Numbered from the stretch's first letter, positions 45,269 to 57,084 are shown. The stretch: 64,000 nucleotides of DNA from Toxonevra muliebris (GCA_963691655.1 OY829327.1:87246019-87310018); one strand, 5' to 3'. Program-made: numbers and translations. The notes: generated by a model from the letters alone, not told the origin.

Positions 45269-47283
45269 TCACATTCTATCAAATTACTTGAGATTGTTGC
45301 ACTGCACTCTTACTTTTTATTTGCATACTTTAAGGAGCTAAACTAAAAATAGCAACTACATTTCTTCTGCTCAAGTATTTCACTGAAAGAAAATATAAAA
45401 TACCAAAGAAGTAAGTCCTTGCAAAAATATGCAAAAAGTATATCGCAAATGTATAAATAGATAGAGAGAGCATTGCAAATAACATTTTTGTTAGTTATAC
45501 TTAGTGAAAAAACGGCAATGCAACAATGCAAATGCTTTTATCATCTGCAATAAATGCAATAAATAATAGTGAAGCGGTACTTGAAATAAGAAGCAACATT
45601 TTAATGTGTTCTCATTTAAAGAGAAAAAATAACCGAAACATTAAGTATTTCTCAAATTTCCTTTTTGTTAATGTTAATTCTTATGGTTTTCAGTTTTCGA
45701 ATTTCTTTTTTAGGGTTTGTTTATCAACTTCGTATGTTGTTAATAGTGGAAAAGAGCAGCACAAAAAAACGCATGTAAGTACCTTGCAGCCGATATAAAT
45801 ACGGTAATAATGTCAATGTTAAAGCCCCTTGTCAATTGGCATATTATTAATAAAAAGAGAATATACAAAAATACAATCATTGTCATTGATATATTGGTAT
45901 GCAGTTGACAGCAGTTGGCGGTGGCTGTGATGGTGGTGTATTCGTATAAAGTGTCAATTGCCAAAGGATATCAAAAAGGACGACAACATACAAACATATG
46001 CACAAATACATTCAATGCAATGAATTTCAATGCTGCATTGCATTTCAGTGCATTGCCAGCAGCTTCAAGCAAAGCTGATTGGCGTATTAAAAGGATATCA
46101 AGGTTGTTGCATCGATATGCATACTACAAAGAGTGGTTGATTTCTGTTGCGTATGTGTAGCATGCATTACATTGTGCGTGCAATACTTGAGGCTATTTTC
46201 GTGCAACAGACAGACACACATACATACACATGCAGTATAAGCATGTAGGTATATTGAAAGCAATTTGAGTGCATGTGCTACACAGTTGCAAGTTGATAGT
46301 CGCATTTGATGCAGCTGTTGCATATTTTATTTTGTTTTATTTTATTTTTTCTTTCTTTTTAATTTGGCATTCGTCGATTGCTGTTGTTGATTTTTTTTTT
46401 TGCTGTTTTTATTGCTCTTAATGTAATGTATATATATGTTGCATGCATTTTTTATATAGTTTCAAGTAATTCTCTGTTTTTATATTTAATTTTCCTGGTT
46501 TTTATTTATTTTTGTTTTTCTTTTTTTTGTTTTACTTTCACCAACTTGATTTCAACAAATTAAATGCGTTACTTACATGCCATATCCTTGTGTAATCCGT
46601 TTTTTTATTATTGCTTTTAAAAAGGATTAAAAATTTATTGTGCATCATGCTCATTGCAAATGCAAGCAAATTAAAGAATTTTCAATCCAAGATTTTACTC
46701 ATAGCTGTGAATACATGTGGATATGTGTGTATCTGTGTGCATATGTAGTCATGCTCTTACGATAATGAAAAGTGGTAATAGGTTTTCTTGTTTCTGGTTG
46801 GTGCTATTTATCGTGCGTGTACAATCAACGTGACCGTACAATTAAGTCAATCTAGGTTTAAGCACATGTTTAACTGTAATGACTGTAATGAATACTGAAA
46901 GCATACGTAAATTTTAAGCTTTGAAGAATTTTAATCAATCAAAAATAAGCTTGACAAAAATTATTAATAATGATCTGAGTGGGAAAAGAGTAAAACACAG
47001 GAAAACAATGTGTGTTTCATGTAATATTTTGTTTGAATTTTGGTGATGTTAGAGTAGGTAGAATAGCTCAGTCGCCCATACTCTCCCCAAGAGAGTGACT
47101 GCGTTTGTTTTAACAAAGCTCGGAGACCAACTGCTCATACTTACTAAAATGACAGAATTAAAGAGCGCTAGTGTTTCAGATCATATAACATTTCCATTGC
47201 TTTCTTACTTATCTGCTTTATTCGACTTTGCTGAGTTGAAGCAAAAGTCATGCCAATCTTTCTAGATAAGTGACAAGTCAATA
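45269..47283. other. Non-coding stretch
   Basis: No gene or further element recognised; AT-rich with short TG/CA runs (about 46208-46232, 46716-46745). Confidence 0.5.
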
Positions 47284-48953
47284 TTCATGAGTAGGGCAAA
47301 GGAATTTCATGCACTAAAAAATCGAAAATATGCGCTTATAATATTAACCTAAAGTTCAAAAATTTGCAACTAAAACTACAAAAAATGCACTAAAAACATC
47401 TATACAAAAAATATTTTCGGTAAAAAAAACTAAAAATATTGCATGTAATTTAACAAACAAAGAACGAAAACAATTCAATTTAAAATATAAAATGAATTTA
47501 TAAAAAGCAACAAAAAATGTAAAATGAACATAAAAAGTTTAACATAAATCGTAGTTAAGTAAATATGTAAATGATCATGTGATCAATCCATATTTATTGT
47601 TTTGTTGGCTTAAAAAATAAAAATTTTTTGAAGTTTTCAAATACAAAGCATTCCCGATTGGGTCTTAAAAAATATTTCCATAAAGAAAAGGATCGTTCTA
47701 CATCAACACTCGGACGATAGGAGCATATTTGAAAGCGCACAAAATTCATTTACAGAATAGTTGTTTATAGAACAATTTTCTTCATTAAATTACAAATTTA
47801 CATATCTTATTGGGATATCTATAGCATCATCTATGGAAACCCATAAAAAATGGTTCCTAAAGCGAACTTGATTTCTTTTAATAAACGAATAATATTGGGA
47901 GTATGAATGTATAAACTCGTACTTTTTTCGTAATTTGGACATTTATTGTGAAAAAGTGATTATAAAATTATTCTTTAAAGTATTGTCCATCGTTAGCCAC
48001 AACCTTTTCCCATCTTTCTGGTAGCATACGGATTCCGCGTCGAAAGAACTCCTCATCTTTTGAGGCTATCCACGAATCGACCCATTTTTGAGTTCTTCAA
48101 AAGAACGGAAGTGCTGCACAGCCAGGCCATGTGTCATCGATCAGAACAAGTGGTAATGAAAAGGAGCAATGTCTGGAGAATACGGCTGGTGGGGTAGCTC
48201 TTCCCATTTCAGCGTTTCCAAGTAAGTTTTTACTTGCCTTGCAACATGCGGCCGAGCATTGTCGTGCTGAAGAATAACTTCGTCGTGTCTATTCTCATAT
48301 TCTGGCCTCTTATCATTTAATGCTCAGCTCAAACGCATCAATTGTAGTCGGTAGTGGTCGCCAGTGATCGTTTCATTCGATTTCAACAGCTCATAATACA
48401 CGACAACTTTCATATCCCACCAAATACACAGCATGATGTTCGGCTTTGCCGTTGATGTTGATGCATGTCCGGGCGGTCCCCATGACTTTTTACGCTTTGG
48501 GTTACCGTAACGTATCCACTTTTCACCGCTAGTCACAATACGATGCAGAAAACCCTTTCTTTTCTGTCGTTCAATCAGCAGTTCACATGTGAAAAATTGT
48601 CGTTCGACGTCTCTCGGCTTCAATTCGTACGGCACCCAATTTTCTTGCTTTTGAATCATTCCCAACGCTTTTAATCATTTAGAAATGGTTGATTGATCAA
48701 CTCCTAAAGATTCTGAAAGTTCTTGTTCCGTTTGACATGAATCTTCTTCGAGTAATGCCTTCAATTCTTCATCTTCGAATTTTTTCGGGCAGCCTGAACG
48801 TTCCCTGTCTTCAACATCAAAATCATCACTTTTGAAACGGGCATACTACATCTGACACATTCTAACGTCTATAGCACAGTCAGGATAAGCTTCAGTGAGT
48901 AAACGATGTGCTTCAGTTGCGTTTTTCTTTAAATGGAAGAAGCAAATTAAAAC

Positions 48954-50297
48954 TGTCACCGTCACTTTCGCTTTTAAATTAAATTCAAAGGAGAAAGACG
49001 GAGCCTCTGCGTTGCCAGCTATCTCAGTGGAGAAGTGGTCGCAGGTTCAAAATAAAATGAAAATAAGAATAAAAAAAAATATATTTTTTGGAAACGCTCG
49101 ATTTCTGTAGCTCAATACTGAGCTACCGCACAATTTTACAAAAGGTAAAATTAAATTTCACCCGCACAACCTGCTGGGCTCACGAGCACACAAACGGACT
49201 TCCACAAATTTTAAAAAGAAAGGAGAGAAAATAAAGTTAGTAGTAGTAGAAGCCTACTCCACAAACAAAATAGTCACTTGCAGTTAGCAAAAAAAAGATA
49301 ATAATAAAAAAAATAATATAAAAATAAAATGATACTCCCTGGGCTAATGGGTTTATGAACCCTTCTATATTCGCGCACAAGGAGCGCGACCCGAACAAAG
49401 TAACCCGGCTAAAATTACTTTACCGCTGTCGCTACAAGTTAGCGACACAACAAAATAAAAATTGATTTTAACTCCGCGCTCACTATTTAATAAAATTAAT
49501 AAATTAAATTAAATTTAACACTATTGGTCCACCACGACTTGGTGGTACCAATCACAATAATATTAATTTAAAATACTTTGGTTCACCCGACTTGGTGATA
49601 CCAAAGTACACAAAAATTAATTCACCAAAAGAAAAAAAGACACAAAAGAAAATTTAATAATTCGCACAAGATTCAAAAAAACGTATAATTTAAAATAAAT
49701 CGTGAAATATTCGCACTAAGAAAAATCCTGATCGTCGCTCTCGAAAGCTAGCACAGAACTGAATATAAGTACGGTGCAAAAATATGTACCACTTACATTC
49801 AGCCGCATACATTATATTTTCGTCCGCTATGTCAGCAGGACACAATGCAGTTTCTCCAAGAAACTGGTCTCTAAACGGGAAATCATCATACCCATACATG
49901 TGTGGGTGTACATGATTACACCCTGGACAAAGTCCCCGACCCAACCAATTGTATGAGAATTGGCGGCAATGCACCTGTATTAGTGCATAGCGGAGTCATA
50001 CCGTTGAATTTTCACTAGAAAATCAACCAAATGAGAGAACCAAAGTTTTCCCGTTTTTCCGCAAATTTACAACAAATACACCTCTGCGCTCTCTTACAGA
50101 AGTCTCCATATCCCCACTCCCAGTAGTATAATCTAGTACTAAATGGTACTCTTTTACTATTGTGAATGTGGATATCGGCCAAAAAGAAGAGGAAGAGTGA
50201 CAGAAGAAAGATAGAGAAAGCAAAGACGAAAATAACAAAATTAAAATTAAATAATTTTAATTTCGCGAGTGACGCGCCGCGGAATTAAATCGCGATA
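48954..50297 (-). repeat. 3' LTR
   Basis: About 1,344 bp, starting (plus strand) TGTCACCGTCACTTTCGC and ending AAATCGCGATA. By eye it differs from the 5' LTR by two substitutions (near 49242 and 49753) and lacks a 33-bp hairpin present there. Confidence 0.93.
49690..49974 (-). CDS. 94-residue frame inside the 3' LTR, unknown
   Basis: Element-sense frame starting MHCRQFSYNWLGRGLCPGCN, with a CPGCNHVHPH cluster and further Cys residues. It is also present in the 5' LTR with one residue changed (Cys/Ser). LTR pairs are copied from one template, so the identity is not independent evidence of selection. The predicted transcription start lies within the frame, so the 5' LTR copy would not be in the main transcript. 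It may be non-coding. Confidence 0.2.
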   Translation of the reverse strand: MHCRQFSYNWLGRGLCPGCNHVHPHMYGYDDFPFRDQFLGETALCPADIADENIMYAAECKWYIFLHRTYIQFCASFRERRSGFFLVRIFHDLF

Positions 50298-50298
50298 A

Positions 50299-50314
50299 CC
50301 CCACCTCTACCTCC
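50299..50314 (-). other. Polypurine tract
   Basis: In element sense GGAGGTAGAGGTGGGG lies directly before the 3' LTR, 50 bases after the pol stop. It is purine-rich with two T interruptions and would prime plus-strand DNA synthesis. Confidence 0.8.
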
Positions 50315-50367
50315 GCGAAAGTTGCTTGGACTCACCAAGAGGACAACAACTTTCGACCAGCACACCC

Positions 50368-53300
50368 TTAGTCCGGCCAGTACTCCTCAGTATGTGGTCT
50401 CAGGTCTTGAACATGCCAAGTACCTTTTTCCCTACCGTCTTCATCTTCTAATATATAGGTCCAAGGAGACACCCTCTTTTTAATCCTAAACGGTCCAATA
50501 AATTTCGGAGCCAACTTCGCGGCGAAGAAGTTTGCAGCATCCGACAGTACAAAATTTTTCCTCCACACCAACTCGTTTGGTAAATACTGTGTATCCCTAC
50601 GTCTTAAATTATAAGTCTGCGCCATCTTGGCGCTTGCTGTCTGTAGCTTAATGCGTATGTTTTCCCTCAAGTCTGCCATTTGCTTGGCTCTGTCCTCGAT
50701 ACTTGTGGTAGTCGTTTCGTCAAAGTCATTTTCCCGTCTGTAATCCTTGTCTCCCCGGACTGCCATGTTTCGCCCAAAGTTTGCATAGTACGGAGAAACC
50801 CCCAAGACTTCATGTTGTGCTGTGCGTATACAACATGCCACCTTCGACAGGTGGGTATCCCAAGTCTTGTGATTCTCCGACACATATGCCCTTAACGTCG
50901 TCTTAATCGTCTGGTTAATGCGCTCCGCTGGGTTTGCCTGAGGGTGATAATGAGCCGTATATCTAATGCGCACCCCATACGACTCACATAGAGCCTTTAG
51001 CTCTTTGCTCCTAAATTGGGGGCCATTGTCGCACACAATGGAACCAGGGACACCAAAGAGAAGGAACACATTGTCTTCCAACTCTCTTAAAATGCTCTTG
51101 GCTGTTGCCGTCCGCAACGGAAACAAGAGCGGAAACTTAGTGAAGTAGTCGACCACAGTGAGTATATAAGAATACCCCCGGTTTGACCTCACTAAGGGCC
51201 CTACCAGATCCACACAGATCATTTCAAAAGGTTCTAAGACCTTGGTCCTACCTACCATACAACCAGCTGGTCTTCTGTTTTCAGGTTTGACACTCTGACA
51301 AACCTGACACCCACGAACATACCTACTAACATCCGCCTTCATCTTCGGCCAAAAATATCTCTCTAATACCCTACTAAAGGTTTTCAAAACTCCCATATGG
51401 CCCGCTAAAGGGTCATCATGACATTCGACTAGTGCCTTTCCCCTATCACCCTTACCTAGGACTCTTTTCCAGTCATATGCCTGGTTATACATATTCTGGG
51501 GTCCTGTTTTGACGTGCTTATACAAATTTCCATTCTGGATACGCCACGCCGGATAATTTAATGGGTCTTCCGTTACCCTTTTACACATATTAGTTAGCCA
51601 CGTATCTCGCGACGCCTCCGCGACTTCGTTCACGACCGGAACACTTCTCGATAACATGTCTGGAACGACATGTTCTTTACCTTTACGATGTACGATCATG
51701 TAATCGTATTGTTGCAACTTCAACGCCCATCGCGCCAATCTACCGCACGGATCTTTTAAGTTGTTGAGCCATACTAACGAGTAATGATCGGTCACCACTG
51801 TGAAACGAACACCTTCGATGTATGGTCTCAACTTCTCAACCGCCCACAAAACCGCCAAACATTCCTTCTCCGTCGTTGAGTAATTTCTTTCACTCCTACT
51901 CAGGGACCTACTTAGGTAAGAAATTACTTTTTCCCCCTCGTCAAACTCCTGCGTCAGTACAGCACCCACTCCAAAGTCTGATGCGTCAGTCTGTAGTACA
52001 AAGGGTCTATCAAAGTCTGGGCAACTTAGGACAGGAGCTGTTACTAAACACTCCTTGGCCCGCAAGAAACTATCTTCACATTCCTGAGACCAGTGAAACC
52101 TCTTATTTTTCTTTGTAAGATCAGTAAGGGGCCTCACTAATTCCGCGAAATGTGACACAAACCTACGGTACCACGAAACAGTTCCCACAAAGGATCGTAC
52201 TTCCTTAACATTTCGGGGCGCTGGTATCTTAAGCATGGCCTCGACCTTCTCCGGATCTACATGTAGACCCTGTCGATCGACAACATACCCAAGATACTTA
52301 AGCGAAGATAAACAAAAGTTACACTTCTGCCGATTCAAACGTAAACCCGCGTTGCTTATACGGGTCAGGACCTCCTTGAGCACTTCAATGTGTTTCGCGA
52401 ACGTATTCGTGACTATGATGATATCATCAAGGTACACGAGCACGTGAGGCTCTAAGTCGGCACCAATGACTCTGTCAATAAATCTCTGCCAAGTGGCAGG
52501 CGCATTATGCAGACCGAAAGGCATACGCTTGAATTGGTACAAACCCCTACCAGGGACAGTAAATGCCGTGAAGGCCCTAGAATTCTCCGCCACTGGTATT
52601 TGCCAATAGGAGGATTTAATATCTAAGCTAGATAAGTATTTAGCATCTTTCAGCTTATCTAAAGTAGCTGAAACATACGGTAAAGGGTAGCTATCTTTTT
52701 CAGTATTCTTATTAAGGGTCCTATAGTCCACACAAAACCTATACGTATCGTCCTTCTTTTTTATCATTACCACAGGAGAAGCCCATGGACTATGTGATAC
52801 CTCAACCACCCCCTTCTCTAACATGTCTTCTAGTTCAGTATCAATTCGTTTCTGAATCGCCGGCGACACGGGATAATACCGTTGTTTAATCGGTTCGACG
52901 TTCGGTTTGGTTCGGATCCGATGTTCGACCAAATGAGTACACCCAAGACCATCAGGCATACTTTCGAAAGTATCCACTATCAATCGGCTTAATTCCTCCT
53001 CTTCACTCCTGGACAATTGTGTCCTCTCAATTATCGTCGCGACTGACGAGACCTCGACTTGGCCTGAGAAACTCCACTGATCCTTGGATAAATCTGGTAC
53101 AATACCCGACTTTACCCAAAAGTCAACACCAAGGATCAGCTTCTGTGGAAGATTCGGAATTATTAAACAATTTATGAGGACCGACTTGCCCTCTACCTCG
53201 ATTGGTAGTGAAACTGTACCCTCGACCGGTACCCGCTCTCCATCCGCCAATGCTACCTCGCGAATATTACACGCATTGGGTTTAACACCCCACGATTTTA

Positions 53301-53556
53301 AAATTTCCCATCCAGGGCGCCCGAGTATGGTGCGCGTTGCACCCGAATCCAATAAAGCCCTAATTAGCACGCCAAAAATTCTAACTCCTAAATATGGCCT
53401 ACTATCCGATTCATTTTTCGAGAACGCAAAACCTAGACACACAACTTCTCGATCTAAATGAGAAGGCCTAATACCTAACACCAGCTGATTGCTCGCAGGC
53501 AATCTACCTAACTCCGACGAGTCTCCTGCCCTGCTGCCACAGGAGCTCGCACCACA
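50368..53556 (-). CDS. pol: pol: protease, reverse transcriptase, RNase H, integrase
   Basis: An open frame of about 1,060 residues. Counted from the TTG at 53502 (codon 1): protease DSGA at 52-55; RT catalytic Asp in SLDIKSSYW (294) and YLDD at 357-360; RNase H Asp in TDASD (505), Glu near 545 and Asp in TDHYS (572); integrase HHCC zinc site H695, H702, C732, C735; integrase catalytic D765, D825 and E860; and a C-terminal GPF module near 1003. The frame has no ATG at its head and is in the minus-1 frame relative to gag. It is open upstream to the slippery site at 53556-53562, so it is probably made as a Gag-Pol fusion. All catalytic residues I can locate are present. No chromodomain is evident. 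It would act in the virus-like particle (protease, RT, RNase H) and at chromosomal integration. Confidence 0.95.
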   Translation of the reverse strand, partial: CGASSCGSRAGDSSELGRLPASNQLVLGIRPSHLDREVVCLGFAFSKNESDSRPYLGVRIFGVLIRALLDSGATRTILGRPGWEILKSWGVKPNACNIREVALADGERVPVEGTVSLPIEVEGKSVLINCLIIPNLPQKLILGVDFWVKSGIVPDLSKDQWSFSGQVEVSSVATIIERTQLSRSEEEELSRLIVDTFESMPDGLGCTHLVEHRIRTKPNVEPIKQRYYPVSPAIQKRIDTELEDMLEKGVVEVSHSPWASPVVMIKKKDDTYRFCVDYRTLNKNTEKDSYPLPYVSATLDKLKDAKYLSSLDIKSSYWQIPVAENSRAFTAFTVPGRGLYQFKRMPFGLHNAPATWQRFIDRVIGADLEPHVLVYLDDIIIVTNTFAKHIEVLKEVLTRISNAGLRLNRQKCNFCLSSLKYLGYVVDRQGLHVDPEKVEAMLKIPAPRNVKEVRSFVGTVSWYRRFVSHFAELVRPLTDLTKKNKRFHWSQECEDSFLRAKECLVTAPVLSCPDFDRPFVLQTDASDFGVGAVLTQEFDEGEKVISYLSRSLSRSERNYSTTEKECLAVLWAVEKLRPYIEGVRFTVVTDHYSLVWLNNLKDPCGRLARWALKLQQYDYMIVHRKGKEHVVPDMLSRSVPVVNEVAEASRDTWLTNMCKRVTEDPLNYPAWRIQNGNLYKHVKTGPQNMYNQAYDWKRVLGKGDRGKALVECHDDPLAGHMGVLKTFSRVLERYFWPKMKADVSRYVRGCQVCQSVKPENRRPAGCMVGRTKVLEPFEMICVDLVGPLVRSNRGYSYILTVVDYFTKFPLLFPLRTATAKSILRELEDNVFLLFGVPGSIVCDNGPQFRSKELKALCESYGVRIRYTAHYHPQANPAERINQTIKTTLRAYVSENHKTWDTHLSKVACCIRTAQHEVLGVSPYYANFGRNMAVRGDKDYRRENDFDETTTTSIEDRAKQMADLRENIRIKLQTASAKMAQTYNLRRRDTQYLPNELVWRKNFVLSDAANFFAAKLAPKFIGPFRIKKRVSPWTYILEDEDGREKGTWHVQDLRPHTEEYWPD

Positions 53557-55001
53557 TTTCCCGAATTATTTGGGATACGATTATCCCCTCTAGGGCCTGT
53601 CCGACCCATGGCAGAAGCACTGCCTCCATTATTCCGATTATTTGGAATATCTGTAATGGCCCGTTGGCCCGCCGTACACCGAGGACAATCCCGCTTCATT
53701 ACGCCCGCTCTTCCGCAACCGTAACATTTTATTCCGTTGGGACAGTTCGCCGACACATGTCCAAATCGCTTACAGTTGAAGCACCGGAACGACGCAAGCT
53801 TCGACTGTGTTGGTGCCTTTATCCGACGCTCCAATCGTTGATCGCGAAGTGGCGCATTAAGTTCCGCGACATCTGGTCCAATCGATACGTACGCGAGATC
53901 CGGTTCCAGTAGGTTCTTCGACCGACTACTGGGTGGTGGAACAAATGATTCCACGTTTGTCCGAACTGCTTCCAGCCGACGTCCGAGGGAAACCAATTCG
54001 GGCAACGATTTCGGCTCAGCCAAGCCCAGCTGAGTTTGGTAGAAAGGCGAAAGATTCGCCATAATTAATCCTAATATCCGACGCTCGGATAATGGTTCGG
54101 AAAGCCTGCCGAACATCCCTTTCATCGCCGCAACATAAACTCCAATGGACTCCGTACCTCCTTGAGTCCGACGTCTGATCTCGTCCAGTAAAATTTCGTC
54201 GTAGTTGGGTGGTAAAAACTCCAACTTTAGCTCCACTACTAGCTCTTGCCAGCTAGACACCATTTTGCGCACCGCGCGGAACCATATAAGCGCCTTTCCT
54301 GAAAATAAATCAACCACACCACGAAGAAGTTGAGTCTCACTGACTCCACGAGCTTCACACAGCTCGTCCACACGCTCCAGGAAGGCATTGAGAGACAAAC
54401 CAGTCTTCTCGCCATTGAACTTTACTTCCCACTTGGCCAAATTTTCAAATTTTTCTACGGCTACGGCACCTCCAGCCGAAGGTGCAGTCCTAACCCCAGG
54501 GGTATCTAACCCCACTTCTACTGCAGCCTCCTTCTGCAGAGTTCCCCTCTGAATATTCCCTAACATGGGCCTTGGCACCGCCATTGGTGCAGCCTCTTCC
54601 TCATCCCCACCTACCAGCTCATCAAGCTCAGCTAGAAGCATAACTAGCTTACTTTTGAGCTCCATTTGTTCTGACGCTCCTACACCATCAGTGGGCTTCG
54701 CCCGAGAAATCCGCCCAAGCGCCCACTCGATCTTCACGAGTATCTTCTGGTACTCGGAAGACTTCGTATCCTTGGGTGGCGACAACATTAATTTCACAAT
54801 CTCGGAAATTTTCTCAACAACCGCATCCTTATCCTCTTCAAAAGGAAACGGATAATCGGCGAAAACGTCAACCGATCCCCGCCGTTCGACAACCCTGGAA
54901 GCCCTCAACGACTTCCTCATGACGTCCACAGTGTCAATTTTCAGACCCCGATCCTCCATCTCGTAGGCCAACTCTTCTTGATTTAACCGATTAATTTCCA
55001 T
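53508..55001 (-). CDS. gag: gag: capsid and nucleocapsid protein
   Basis: The start at 55001 (MEINRLNQEELAYEMEDRGL) gives 497 residues. The longer frame from 55079 adds 26 Phe/Leu-rich residues that are only the translated T-rich leader. The N-terminal part resembles a short SAP-like helix pair. The middle (WEVKFNGEKTGLSLNAFLER through IMANLSPFYQTQLGL) is the Ty3/gypsy gag capsid core. Near the C-terminus lie two zinc knuckles. The first, CFNCKRFGHVSANC, is perfect CX2CX4HX4C. The second, CYGCGRAGVMKRDC, has Val where the His should be. The role is particle assembly and RNA packaging. Confidence 0.93.
   Translation of the reverse strand: MEINRLNQEELAYEMEDRGLKIDTVDVMRKSLRASRVVERRGSVDVFADYPFPFEEDKDAVVEKISEIVKLMLSPPKDTKSSEYQKILVKIEWALGRISRAKPTDGVGASEQMELKSKLVMLLAELDELVGGDEEEAAPMAVPRPMLGNIQRGTLQKEAAVEVGLDTPGVRTAPSAGGAVAVEKFENLAKWEVKFNGEKTGLSLNAFLERVDELCEARGVSETQLLRGVVDLFSGKALIWFRAVRKMVSSWQELVVELKLEFLPPNYDEILLDEIRRRTQGGTESIGVYVAAMKGMFGRLSEPLSERRILGLIMANLSPFYQTQLGLAEPKSLPELVSLGRRLEAVRTNVESFVPPPSSRSKNLLEPDLAYVSIGPDVAELNAPLRDQRLERRIKAPTQSKLASFRCFNCKRFGHVSANCPNGIKCYGCGRAGVMKRDCPRCTAGQRAITDIPNNRNNGGSASAMGRTGPRGDNRIPNNSGNVVRAPVAAGQETRRS
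53556..53562 (-). promoter_or_regulatory. Putative minus-1 ribosomal frameshift heptamer
   Basis: In element sense GGGAAAT, read in the gag frame as G-GGA-AAT, 45 bases before the gag stop codon. This is the XXXYYYZ pattern in the right phase. After a minus-1 slip the pol frame is open from here through the protease. I have not modelled a downstream pseudoknot. Confidence 0.6.
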
Positions 55002-55783
55002 TATGAGATTGAGAGAAAAAAAAATTAAATAAAAAAAGAAGAAAGAAAGAAAAAAAACAAAAATTGCAAATTTTCCCAAAGAAATTTCCCACTAGTATAT
55101 ACTAGTCACAGATAAAAAAAATAAAACACGAAAATAGTATAATAAATAATAAAAAAAATAAAACTGTTTGTAAAAATAATAACTATAATAAATAATAATA
55201 ATAATAAAAAAAATAACGCAAAATTAAAAAAAAATATTAACGCAAAATTAAAATAAAATTTTCCAATAAGACGAGAAACCGAAAAAAAACAAAAAAGAAT
55301 TAACTTTAAATTATACCAAACAAAATCAAATTAAAGAAAAATTTAAAAAAATAAAAAAAATTTGATTAAAAAAAATTAAAATAACTAAAATTTAATGAAA
55401 CCGAATAGAATAAAATTAAAATTAAAAAAAAATTTAATAAAAAAATAAAAAAAAAATTTAATAAAAAATTAAAAAAACTGTAACCAAAAATTCAATAAAA
55501 CCGATTGAAAAAAAAATAGTAATAAAACGGAACGGACTCACCGAACGCAAAACCAAAACCACCAACCAAGTTTTCCGGACAAAGTTGGGTACACAATTTT
55601 TACTCTTCCGACTGCTGATGTTCACCGCTGGAACTCAAAGTAATTTTCTTCTGGAAGGAAAAAAAATTATTAGTGACACAATTCACTAAATTATATAAAA
55701 AAAAAATAAAAAATAAAAAAAAATACAAAAATACAAGTTCGTGAGAATTCCGATTCTCAATTTAAATTTCTTAATAAATGAAT
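55002..55783 (-). other. AT-rich leader of the LTR retrotransposon
   Basis: About 780 bp between primer site and gag. In plus-strand view it is A-rich with AATAATAA and AAAATTAAA runs, so in element sense it is T-rich. No frame. It is long for a gypsy-type leader and might contain packaging or translation signals. Confidence 0.7.
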
Positions 55784-55801
55784 GCCCCACGTTGGGCGCC
55801 A
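55784..55801 (-). other. tRNA-Lys-type primer binding site
   Basis: In element sense TGGCGCCCAACGTGGGGC, three bases after the 5' LTR. It is 18 bases complementary to the 3' end of an insect tRNA-Lys, as used by gypsy-type elements. Confidence 0.88.
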
Positions 55802-56579
55802 ATTTGTCACCGTCACTTTCGCTTTTAAATTAAATTCAAAGGAGAAAGACGGAGCCTCTGCGTTGCCAGCTATCTCAGTGGAGAAGTGGTCGCAGGTTCA
55901 AAATAAAATGAAAATAAGAATAAAAAAAAATATATTTTTTGGAAACGCTCGATTTCTGTAGCTCAATACTGAGCTACCGCACAATTTTACAAAAGGTAAA
56001 ATTAAATTTCACCCGCACAACCTGCTGGGCTCACGAGCACACAAACGGACTTCCACAAATTTTAAAAAGAAAGGAGAGAAAATAAAGTTAGTAGTAGGAG
56101 AAGCCTACTCCACAAACAAAATAGTCACTTGCAGTTAGCAAAAAAAAGATAATAATAAAAAAAATAATATAAAAATAAAATGATACTCCCTGGGCTAATG
56201 GGTTTATGAACCCTTCTATATTCGCGCACAAGGAGCGCGACCCGAACAAAGTAACCCGGCTAAAATTACTTTACCGCTGTCGCTACAAGTTAGCGACACA
56301 ACAAAATAAAAATTGATTTTAACTCCGCGCTCACTATTTAATAAAATTAATAAATTAAATTAAATTTAACACTATTGGTCCACCACGACTTGGTGGTACC
56401 AATCACAATAATATTAATTTAAAATACTTTGGTTCACCCGACTTGGTGATACCAAAGTACACAAAAATTAATTCACCAAAAGAAAAAAAGACACAAAAGA
56501 AAATTTAATAATTCGCACAAGATTCAAAAAAACGTATAATTTAAAATAAATCGTGAAATATTCGCACTAAGAAAAATCC

Positions 56580-56613
56580 TGATCGTCGCTCTCGAAAGCT
56601 AGCAGAGAACTGA
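56580..56613 (-). promoter_or_regulatory. Possible TATA-poor core promoter (Inr plus DPE-like)
   Basis: In element sense TCAGTT (56613-56608) fits the fly initiator TCAKTY with A+1 at 56611. GATCA at +28 to +32 fits four of five DPE positions. A TA-rich CATATTTTT lies near -26. Downstream-element promoters are common in fly retrotransposons. No experimental support. Confidence 0.35.
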
Positions 56614-57084
56614 ATATAAGTACGGTGCAAAAATATGTACCACTTACATTCAGCCGCATACATTATATTTTCGTCCGCTATGTCAGCAGGACACAATGCA
56701 GTTTCTCCAAGAAACTGGTCTCTAAACGGGAAATCATCATACCCATACATGTGTGGGTGTACATGATTACACCCTGGACAAAGTCCCCGACCCAACCAAT
56801 TGTATGAGAATTGGCGGCAATGCACCTGTATTAGTGCATAGCGGAGTCATACCGTTGAATTTTCACTAGAAAATCAACCAAATGAGAGAACCAAAGTTTT
56901 CCCGTTTTTCCGCAAATTTACAACAAATACACCTCTGCGCTCTCTTACAGAAGTCTCCATATCCCCACTCCCAGTAGTATAATCTAGTACTAAATGGTAC
57001 TCTTTTACTATTGTGAATGTGGATATCGGCCAAAAAGAAGAGGAAGAGTGACAGAAGAAAGATAGAGAAAGCAAAGACGAAAAA

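Noticed and set aside
50299..50368. Search for an envelope gene between pol and the 3' LTR.
   Set aside because: Only about 70 bases separate the pol stop from the LTR and no third frame exists.
55002..55079. Hydrophobic N-terminal 26 residues of the longest gag frame as a signal or membrane segment.
   Set aside because: They are Phe/Leu translated from the T-rich leader. The Met at 55001 starts the family-like sequence.
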